A stretch of DNA of 7,865 nucleotides from an uncultured Oscillospiraceae bacterium. Its GTDB lineage: Bacteria; Bacillota; Clostridia; Oscillospirales; Oscillospiraceae. The notes under the pieces are model-generated. The model was not told the origin of the DNA and made no database searches. It was given only the letters and a program-made list of their open reading frames with translations. The first letter of the stretch is position 1, and every line of letters begins with the position of its first letter. Made by a program: the position numbers and the translations under genes. Of this stretch, positions 1-4,619 are shown piece after piece. Location of the stretch: contig CAAFMK010000008.1 in the NCBI GenBank assembly GCA_900763995.1, positions 1-7,865 on the forward strand, given 5' to 3'.

Positions 1-76
1 AAGAACCTCCTCCCCCGGACAGGCGAAGGGTAAAAAACAGTCCATTCATCATCAAGTAAATTACAGGCGACAGCAT
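1..76 (-). CDS. Start of a SigK-like sporulation sigma factor gene (partial)
   Basis: Only the first 25 codons are visible; the gene runs off the left edge. The start is supported by a GGAGG ribosome binding site 8 bases before the ATG (on + the CAT is at 74-76). The peptide begins MLSPVIYLMMNGLFFTLRLS and continues with a glycine run and a serine. A short hydrophobic stretch followed by a basic residue and a Gly/Ser-rich turn resembles the pro-sequence of clostridial SigK, the late mother-cell sigma factor, where a 'GSFP' motif follows at about this place. That match comes from memory of the family. None of the diagnostic sigma regions are inside the window, so another small membrane-anchored protein remains possible. 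The dat terminator at 205-245 separates it from the genes upstream. I found no convincing sigma-A promoter in 77-208. Confidence 0.45.
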   Translation of the reverse strand, partial: MLSPVIYLMMNGLFFTLRLSGGGGS

Positions 77-204
77 GTTTAACACCTCCGCCACACCTTA
101 TTCCTGCTCAGCCCGTCCCTATGTGTCAAAAAAGAGGGGGACATCTCTATTCCTGTCCAACACAGGGTATGAACAGGGGATATTTTCCCTATCCTTTGGC
201 GCAT

Positions 205-245
205 AAAAGGGAGATGCCTGGGGTGTACGCACCCCTGGCATCTCC
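205..245 (-). terminator. Rho-independent terminator of the PAP2-dat unit
   Basis: The inverted repeat is GGAGATGCC (210-218) with GGCATCTCC (237-245), one T-T mismatch, then GGGGTG (220-225) with CACCCC (230-235) and a four-base loop. That gives 15 base pairs with a single mismatch. Read on the minus strand the stem is followed by C and then TTTT (208-205), so it terminates transcripts coming out of dat. It lies 14 bases past the dat stop codon. The T run is short but the stem is very strong. On the plus strand no T run follows. Confidence 0.8.
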
Positions 246-258
246 TGATTTGAACCAA

Positions 259-1107
259 TCACACGCTGGTTTCCCGCTGAAATTTTTCAAGATAAGCATC
301 CTGCAACAGCTTAAGTCGTGTCCGATCCTTTCTGCCCACAGGGATCCCATCCACAGACTCCACCATCATACACAGGGCACTGGAGCTGGTAACAATAATT
401 TCATCTGCATTCATAAGCTCCACCATGGAAAATGGGGTCTCCTCCACTGGAATACCATGTTCTTTGGCCAGGGCCAGCAGATGCTTTCGTGTAATACCAG
501 GCAGGATCAGCTCATCTGTGGGGGCAGTGCGCAACACCCCGTCCTTTAAAATAGAGATATTGCTGTGGGCACACTCAGTCACCCGAGATCCCCGGTGGAG
601 CACCGCCTCATCACAGCCCTGCTCCACAGCCCGCTGATTGGCCAGAACGCTGGGAATCAGGTTCAGGGTCTTGATATTGCACAGCTTAAAGCGGTTATCC
701 TCCAGAGAGATCAGCTTATAGGGTCTGTCCATGGACTTCATGGTGTGGGGCTTAACATAGGCCATCAGGGTCGGCTCCACCCCCTGAGGAAATGGGTGAC
801 TTCTGGGACAGACACCACGGGATACCTGCCAGTACAGGAAGTGAATGGGAGAGGGATCTGCGGCATCAATTACCTTTTGCAGTTCAGCTTTCACCTGATC
901 CCGCTCCATGGTAAAGGGAATTTCCAGCAGACGCAGACTATTATACATCCGATCCAGGTGGTCATCCATGGCGAAGGGGATACGATTGGCCACACAGGTG
1001 GCCTCATATATACCGTCTCCAAAATACAACGCCCGATCTCCCATTGGCACCTTCATCTCCTCCAGGGGGCCCATTTCACCGTTGTAATAGCCAACATTCT
1101 TCCACAT
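259..1107 (-). CDS. dat: D-amino-acid aminotransferase (PLP fold type IV)
   Basis: This 282-residue protein of the class IV aminotransferase family matches the usual D-amino-acid aminotransferase length. It would interconvert D-alanine or other D-amino acids with D-glutamate, in the cytoplasm, for peptidoglycan synthesis. Visible motifs are YFGDGIYEA (28-36), the HxxR segment near 50-53, RGVCPRSHPFP (97-107), and the PLP lysine at 146 in CNIKTLNLIPSVLANQRA. The cofactor-binding glutamate is E178 in RVTECAHSN, followed by ILPGITRKHL (201-210). R102 and H104 match the arginine and histidine of the Bacillus enzyme's carboxylate trap, which favours a D-specific enzyme over branched-chain aminotransferase or aminodeoxychorismate lyase. 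I chose the ATG at 1107 because GGAAGGAG sits 8 bases before it; longer reading upstream overlaps PAP2 and lacks family similarity. The PAP2 gene lies 58 bases upstream on the same strand, so the two are probably co-transcribed. Confidence 0.9.
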   Translation of the reverse strand: MWKNVGYYNGEMGPLEEMKVPMGDRALYFGDGIYEATCVANRIPFAMDDHLDRMYNSLRLLEIPFTMERDQVKAELQKVIDAADPSPIHFLYWQVSRGVCPRSHPFPQGVEPTLMAYVKPHTMKSMDRPYKLISLEDNRFKLCNIKTLNLIPSVLANQRAVEQGCDEAVLHRGSRVTECAHSNISILKDGVLRTAPTDELILPGITRKHLLALAKEHGIPVEETPFSMVELMNADEIIVTSSSALCMMVESVDGIPVGRKDRTRLKLLQDAYLEKFQRETSV

Positions 1108-1165
1108 AATACATACTCCTTCCATCTGTTTGATGTATATACTTTCATTCTCTATGGTTCTGTCC

Positions 1166-1714
1166 TCACCCCAGGCGGTTCTTTCCCCAGCGGCGGTATA
1201 CGCTCCAAACAACCCAGGCACAAAAACTTCCAACCAGAGCGCCCACCAGTACATCGCTGGGGTAATGCACCCCCACATACAGGCGGGACAGGCCCATACA
1301 CACTGCCATAACCACCCCAAACACCCTTGTCCACTTCCAGGGCAATGTCCGCATCCAGATCATCCCTGCGGCAAAGGCCGCACAGGTGTGCCCTGAGGGG
1401 AAGGAGTGTGGGTCATCCTCCGCCACCAGAGGGAGAATGGGCAGATCCACCCACGGTCTGGCCCGCTCCACCAGAGGCTTAATGGTCAAATTGGTACAGA
1501 GCGCACCCAGCACCAGGGCCATCAGCGCCAGGGCCCCCGCCTTTCTGGTGGGCTTCCAGCACAGCATCAGTGCCGAGCAAATAATCCATAACAGCCCAAC
1601 ATCCCCCATTTTGGTAAACACCGCCACAATGGGGTTTAACCAGTCTATATGGAGCTGCTGTATGGCCAGCAGCAAATTACCATCCAATTTCTGTATCATT
1701 TCCAGCACCAGCAT
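1166..1714 (-). CDS. PAP2-superfamily integral membrane phosphatase
   Basis: This is a 182-residue membrane protein with the complete three-part PAP2 signature. Part one is K79-x6-R86-P87 (KPLVERARP), part two is PSGH at 106-109, and part three is S143-R144-x5-H150-x3-D154. H109 and H150 are the expected catalytic histidines. Hydrophobic segments lie around 24-53, 60-78, 111-122, 130-142 and 154-171. Family members remove phosphate from phosphatidic acid, phosphatidylglycerophosphate or undecaprenyl pyrophosphate at the membrane, and I cannot tell which substrate applies. Being just upstream of dat fits a role in envelope or lipid-carrier recycling, but that is inference. The open frame extends to 1903. 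I chose the ATG at 1714 because AGAGGA precedes it by 9 bases and because the extra 63 upstream codons have no PAP2 features. It probably starts the PAP2-dat unit from the promoter at 1931-1959. Confidence 0.88.
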   Translation of the reverse strand: MLVLEMIQKLDGNLLLAIQQLHIDWLNPIVAVFTKMGDVGLLWIICSALMLCWKPTRKAGALALMALVLGALCTNLTIKPLVERARPWVDLPILPLVAEDDPHSFPSGHTCAAFAAGMIWMRTLPWKWTRVFGVVMAVCMGLSRLYVGVHYPSDVLVGALVGSFCAWVVWSVYRRWGKNRLG

Positions 1715-1761
1715 AAGTGCAGTTCCTCTTTTCAGGCAGATATTTCCAGTATGCTCCCAGC

Positions 1762-1791
1762 TTGACTGCCCTGCCCATCTCATATTATAAT
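1762..1791 (+). promoter_or_regulatory. Sigma-A-type promoter for the glycosyltransferase gene
   Basis: A -35 TTGACT (1762-1767), an 18-base spacer and a perfect -10 TATAAT (1786-1791) predict a start near 1798. That leaves a leader of roughly 190 bases before the TTG start at 1986. The -10 lies inside the palindrome ATTATAAT, so it also reads as TATAAT on the minus strand, but no good minus -35 lies at the right distance. The promoter falls inside the leader of the divergent PAP2 transcript. Confidence 0.55.
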
Positions 1792-1793
1792 GT

Positions 1794-1810
1794 TGACCAT
1801 ACCTGACCAT
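1794..1810. repeat. Tandem TGACCAT repeats at the predicted transcription start
   Basis: TGACCAT occurs at 1794-1800 and again at 1804-1810, a spacing of 10 bases, about one helical turn. It lies at the predicted start of the plus-strand transcript. Same-face spacing at a promoter is the geometry of a regulator binding site. It is short enough to be chance and I do not recognise the regulator. Confidence 0.3.
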
Positions 1811-1889
1811 TGGGTGATATGGTACCACAAAAAACACCCTGGAAAAAGTATCAAACCAGAGAAATTCTTGGATGAAAAATTTTCCAAAA

Positions 1890-1915
1890 GTGCCGCAGAT
1901 CATACTGTGCGGTAC
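1890..1915. repeat. Inverted repeat in the divergent leader region
   Basis: GTGCCGCA (1890-1897) pairs with TGCGGTAC (1908-1915) across a 10-base loop, 8 base pairs with one G-U. It begins about 9 bases after the predicted start of the PAP2 transcript, so it could be a 5'-end hairpin of that mRNA or a dyad operator. No T run follows on either strand, so it is not an intrinsic terminator. Confidence 0.35.
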
Positions 1916-1930
1916 AACCTACATAATAAC

Positions 1931-1959
1931 ATAATAAAAGAAATATACAAGCAAGTCAA
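1931..1959 (-). promoter_or_regulatory. Sigma-A-type promoter for the PAP2-dat unit
   Basis: On the minus strand TTGACT (1959-1954), a 17-base spacer and TATTAT (1936-1931) form a near-consensus promoter, predicting a start near 1924. The PAP2 start codon at 1714 would then have a leader of about 210 bases. An ATG lies at 1903, about 20 bases into the transcript, but no convincing ribosome binding site precedes it. Confidence 0.6.
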
Positions 1960-1985
1960 CCACCTTGGCCAAGGAGGTCCGCCCA

Positions 1986-3074
1986 TTGAAGCAAATCATC
2001 TGTTTATCCAATGAACCCTGGAGCAAGCTTCCATGCCGCACCCAACAGCTCATGTCACGGATGCGGGATGTTCAGATCCTCTATTTTTTTCGCAGCCAGC
2101 GCCAAATCTGGCCCCTTGTGCAAAAGAGCGGAACCAAGGTACGGCCAAACCTTACCGTCTACGCCCTGCCCCATCTCCCCCCGCCATGGACAGGCCCCCA
2201 TGGGATTTTATTTGGACATCAGCAGCGACACACAGCGGCATGGATCGCCAGTCGTGTGGCCCGGCACCGCTTCAAAGATCCTCTGCTGTGGACCACCAGT
2301 CCAGAGCAGCTCCATCTGCTGGATCGTTTGAACTATGACGGTCTGGTATATGACTGTGATCGGGAGTGGAACCAGTTCCCCCCTCAGTGGGAGGGGCAGC
2401 TGGCGCACACCGCTGATGTTGTCTTTGCCGCCTCCCCGGTGCTGGCAGACCGGCTCTCCCCGTGCAGCAGCAACATCGTCCTCTCCCCCAACGGTGTGAA
2501 CTTCTCCCTCTTTGCCCAGGAATTTGAGCGGCCTGATCCCCTGCCCCACGTGCAGGGGCCTTTGATCGGCTGGGCGGGTACTATCTGGTCTGATCTGGAT
2601 CTGTCCCCCATTTTATACGCCGCCCAAGTGAGGCCTGATTGGAACTTTCTTCTGCTGGGACGGCGGGAGCGGGAAAACCCCTTTTTGTCTCAGCTGTGCC
2701 GCCTGCCCAATGTTATGATCCCCGGCTCCTGTCCCATCCATGAGGTGCCCAACTGGCTTTATCGATGCGATGTACTGGTGGATCTCTTTCGTGCAGATGA
2801 CCCGTACAGCGATATAATCTCCCCCAGACTGTATGAGTATCTGGCCACCGGAAAGCCCATTGTTTCCATGCTCTGGCCCGACCAGGTGGAGCAGTTTCCA
2901 GATGTGGTTTACGCCGCATGCCATCCGGATGAATTTGTCACGCTCTGCTCCCATGCCATGGAGGAGTCTCCAAAATTTGTCTCCCGGCGCCGGCGCAGCC
3001 ACGCTGCCAACGCCTCCTGGAGCCTGCGCACAAAAAATATGGTGCAGATTCTCACCACAGCTGGCCTTCTTTAG
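1986..3074 (+). CDS. GT4-like glycosyltransferase (TuaH-like), TTG start
   Basis: This is a 362-residue protein with the two-domain GT-B layout. The N-terminal half includes LVYDCDREW (120-128), the 'YDxxDxW' type segment seen in TuaH-like enzymes, then the HTADVVFAASPVLADRL stretch and SPNGVNFSLF (167-176). The C-terminal half has LIGWAGTIWSDLD (193-205), FLLLG (221-225), a VPNWLYRCDV stretch, and the nucleotide-sugar-binding SPRLYEYLATGKPIV (279-293) with E284. It would transfer a sugar to a cell-surface glycan or lipid acceptor in the cytoplasm; donor and acceptor cannot be read from the sequence. I chose TTG 1986 because a full AAGGAGG (1971-1977) lies 8 bases upstream and the protein then begins MKQIICLSNEPW, a natural first beta strand. 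A TTG at 1965 in the same frame would place that site inside the gene. No other polysaccharide genes are adjacent and no clear terminator follows. Confidence 0.82.
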   Translation: MKQIICLSNEPWSKLPCRTQQLMSRMRDVQILYFFRSQRQIWPLVQKSGTKVRPNLTVYALPHLPPPWTGPHGILFGHQQRHTAAWIASRVARHRFKDPLLWTTSPEQLHLLDRLNYDGLVYDCDREWNQFPPQWEGQLAHTADVVFAASPVLADRLSPCSSNIVLSPNGVNFSLFAQEFERPDPLPHVQGPLIGWAGTIWSDLDLSPILYAAQVRPDWNFLLLGRRERENPFLSQLCRLPNVMIPGSCPIHEVPNWLYRCDVLVDLFRADDPYSDIISPRLYEYLATGKPIVSMLWPDQVEQFPDVVYAACHPDEFVTLCSHAMEESPKFVSRRRRSHAANASWSLRTKNMVQILTTAGLL

Positions 3075-3145
3075 TTCTGGGATGACAAGATTGGGCTCCT
3101 TTTCCCTCTCCCCCTTGTACAAGCTTACGAAAATCATTCTCCCTA

Positions 3146-3174
3146 TTGCAAATTCCTTTTTTTTTCGCTAGAAT
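3146..3174 (+). promoter_or_regulatory. Promoter of the purine operon leader
   Basis: TTGCAA (3146-3151), a 17-base spacer containing nine consecutive T, and TAGAAT (3169-3174) predict a start at about 3181. It lies downstream of the glycosyltransferase stop and about 24 bases before the small ORF start, giving a leader of about 160 bases to purE. No Bacillus-type PurBox (CGAAC core) is visible nearby. A palindrome CTTGTACAAG at 3114-3123, just upstream of the -35, is the only candidate operator I see. Confidence 0.65.
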
Positions 3175-3193
3175 AGAGTTCAGTTTTATAAAG

Positions 3194-3255
3194 GGGGCCG
3201 TATTATGCACTGTTTTTGCAAGTATTGTTGTGAGCGCACCTGTAGCTATGGCCCC
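3194..3255 (+). promoter_or_regulatory. Leader stem covering the small ORF ribosome binding site
   Basis: Bases 3194-3202 (GGGGCCGTA) can pair with 3247-3255 (TATGGCCCC): nine pairs, six of them G-C and one G-U, enclosing a 44-base loop. The 5' arm overlaps the AAAGGGGG ribosome binding site of the small ORF and the 3' arm lies inside its coding region. Folded, it would limit initiation; a translating ribosome would open it. This is a pairing found by eye, without an energy calculation. Confidence 0.4.
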
Positions 3256-3279
3256 AACATGCCCAAAATGAATCTGTGA
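3205..3279 (+). CDS. Cysteine-rich 24-residue leader peptide of the pur operon
   Basis: A 24-codon ORF starts at ATG 3205, preceded by AAAGGGGG with a 7-base spacer, and ends with TGA at 3277-3279. Its first 13 residues are MHCFCKYCCERTC, with cysteines at 3, 5, 8, 9 and 13 (C-x-C-x2-CC-x3-C), and the C-terminus is GPNMPKMNL. It is the first frame on the predicted pur transcript and ends 7 bases before the hairpin in front of purE. It could be a regulatory leader peptide whose translation controls that hairpin, or a small metal-binding protein. I do not recognise a family. It has no signal peptide or membrane segment. Support is the ribosome binding site, promoter and position; coding status still rests on conservation, which I cannot test. 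Confidence 0.55.
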   Translation: MHCFCKYCCERTCSYGPNMPKMNL

Positions 3280-3286
3280 AAATCCG

Positions 3287-3325
3287 TCAGGCTGTCTGTG
3301 TATGCAGATAGCCTGAAACTTTTTT
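3287..3325 (+). terminator. Attenuator-like terminator hairpin before purE
   Basis: Bases 3287-3298 pair with 3305-3316 over 12 base pairs (one G-U) with the six-base loop TGTATG. After three bases (AAC) come six T (3320-3325), and the purE ribosome binding site AAAGGAG begins at once at 3326. The stem and T run make an intrinsic terminator between the promoter and the first pur gene, so expression of purE-purN must depend on read-through or antitermination. The three-base gap between stem and T run makes it slightly weaker than canonical. I did not find a clear competing antiterminator. Confidence 0.7.
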
Positions 3326-3340
3326 AAAGGAGTGATCTGT

Positions 3341-3835
3341 ATGAAAAAGGTAGCTGTTATTATGGGCTCCGACTCCGACTGGCCTGTTGTCAAGGGCGCT
3401 TGTGAGCAGCTGAAGTCCTTTGGCGTCCCCTATGAGGCCCACATCCTCAGCGCACACCGCACCCCTGCCGCCGCCGCTGAATTTGCAGGCAGTGCCCGTA
3501 AGAATGGCTTTGGCGTGCTGATCTGCGCAGCTGGTATGGCCGCACATCTGGCAGGGGCCTTTGCTGGCAACTCCACTCTGCCCGTCATCGGTATCCCCAT
3601 GAAGGGCGGTGCTGTGGACGGTCTGGACGCTCTGCTGGCCACCGTTCAGATGCCCAGTGGTATCCCAGTTGCCACAGTGGCAATCAATGGGGCCAAAAAT
3701 GCCGCTGTGCTGGCCGCTCAGATTCTGGCTGTTTCTGATGATGCTCTGGCGGAAAAGCTGGATCAGGCCCGTGCAGATATGGCGGAACAGATCGCACAAA
3801 AAGAGGCCAAGCTCCAGGCGGAGCTGGCACAGTAA
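3341..3835 (+). CDS. purE: 5-(carboxyamino)imidazole ribonucleotide mutase / AIR carboxylase
   Basis: This 164-residue PurE catalyses formation of CAIR (4-carboxy-AIR), the carbon-6 step of purine synthesis. Visible motifs are MGSDSDW (8-14), which binds the phosphate; SAHRTP (37-42) with the catalytic histidine H39; [10 protein letters not shown] (63-72); and the [23 protein letters not shown] stretch (93-115). After it comes [14 protein letters not shown], about two residues shorter than the GKAGxxNAxLLA segment of Escherichia coli or Bacillus class I enzymes. The C-terminus ends in a charged helix. The ATG at 3341 has AAAGGAG 8 bases before it; the GTG at 3332 overlaps that site and is less likely. 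No purK is present here, as in other clostridial pur operons I know of, so whether it acts as an N5-CAIR mutase or uses CO2 directly is open. Confidence 0.93.
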   Translation: MKKVAVIMGSDSDWPVVKGACEQLKSFGVPYEAHILSAHRTPAAAAEFAGSARKNGFGVLICAAGMAAHLAGAFAGNSTLPVIGIPMKGGAVDGLDALLATVQMPSGIPVATVAINGAKNAAVLAAQILAVSDDALAEKLDQARADMAEQIAQKEAKLQAELAQ

Positions 3836-3897
3836 TCCCCATCACCGTACCAAATGCACTTCTACACTTACAACAAATGAAACTGGAGGACACGACT

Positions 3898-4584
3898 ATG
3901 GATAAGAAGCTTGTTTACACTGGTAAGACCAAGGATGTTTTCGCTCTGGAGAATGGCAACTGCCTGCTGAAGTTCAAGGACGACTGCACCGGTAAGGACG
4001 GTGTCTTTGATCCCGGTGAGAACGCTGTGGGCCTGACCATTGACGGCGTAGGCGATGTCAATCTGCGTATGTCCATCTATTTCTTTGAGAAGATCAACGC
4101 TGCTGGCATCAAGACCCACTATATCTCCGCTGACCTGAAGGAGACCACCATGGAGGTTCTGCCTGCCAAGGTATTTGGCCACGGTCTGGAGGTCATTTGC
4201 CGCCACAAGGCAGTGGGCAGCTTCATTCGCCGGTACGGTGAGTATATTGAGGAAGGTGCTGACCTGCCCGCCTATGTAGAGACCACCTTCAAGAACGACG
4301 CTCTGGGCGATCCTCTGGTCACCAAGGATGCTCTGGTCGCTCTGAATGTGATGACTGAGCAACAGTACGACGACATTAAGGACATGACTCAGAAGATCAC
4401 CCAGATCGTGGCTGACGATCTCAAGGAGAAGGGCCTGGTTCTCTATGACATCAAGTTCGAGTTTGGCTATGACGCAAATGGCAAGGTCATGCTCATTGAT
4501 GAGGTGGCCTCTGGCAATATGCGTGTATACAAGGATGGCAAGTATGTCGACCCCATGACTCTGTCCAAGCTGTTCTTCGCCTGA
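3898..4584 (+). CDS. purC: SAICAR synthetase
   Basis: This 228-residue PurC joins CAIR and aspartate with ATP to give SAICAR, in the cytoplasm. It begins [15 protein letters not shown] with the nucleotide-binding GKTKDVF at 9-15. [14 protein letters not shown] (101-114) holds the basic substrate-binding segment, followed by LYDIKFEFG (182-190) and [21 protein letters not shown] (199-219). The last segment replaces the usual DExxxPDxxR pattern with a shorter SGNMR, which I associate with clostridial PurC. Length is close to the 235-240 typical of bacterial forms. The ATG at 3898 is preceded by GGAGGA with a short spacer; an in-frame ATG at 3877 has no such site. It lies 62 bases after purE and 35 before purF, on one transcript. 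Codon use is strongly biased to CTG, AAG and GAG, suggesting good expression. Confidence 0.93.
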   Translation: MDKKLVYTGKTKDVFALENGNCLLKFKDDCTGKDGVFDPGENAVGLTIDGVGDVNLRMSIYFFEKINAAGIKTHYISADLKETTMEVLPAKVFGHGLEVICRHKAVGSFIRRYGEYIEEGADLPAYVETTFKNDALGDPLVTKDALVALNVMTEQQYDDIKDMTQKITQIVADDLKEKGLVLYDIKFEFGYDANGKVMLIDEVASGNMRVYKDGKYVDPMTLSKLFFA

Positions 4585-4619
4585 TCGGCGCAGTTTAAGA
4601 TAGACAAGGAGTTAGAGAA

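Noticed and set aside
101..129. TTGACA on the minus strand (129-124) as a promoter for the SigK-like gene
   Set aside because: No acceptable -10 at 16-18 bases; the nearest AT-rich hexamer gives a 20-base spacer.
565..1311. Long plus-strand ORF opposite dat
   Set aside because: It is antisense to a gene with full family motifs, has no ribosome binding site, and shows low-complexity codon shadowing.
1108..1320. Extended dat reading frame with a Trp/Cys-rich N-terminus
   Set aside because: It is the shadow of the PAP2 gene on the same strand in another frame; the ATG at 1107 has a strong ribosome binding site and the family's normal N-terminus.
1715..1903. N-terminal extension of the PAP2 ORF up to an ATG at 1903
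   Set aside because: No ribosome binding site before 1903, the added 63 residues show no PAP2 features, and a good site precedes the ATG at 1714.
1790..2014. 74-codon ORF in the divergent region
   Set aside because: Its ATG overlaps the -10 box, it has no ribosome binding site, and the product resembles nothing I know.
3114..3145. PurR PurBox upstream of the pur promoter
   Set aside because: No paired CGAAC-type boxes; the only symmetric element is the 10-bp palindrome CTTGTACAAG, which is too short to assign.
3181..3325. Known purine, PRPP or ZTP riboswitch in the pur leader
   Set aside because: By eye the conserved cores of those classes are absent and the leader is short; a covariance-model search would decide.
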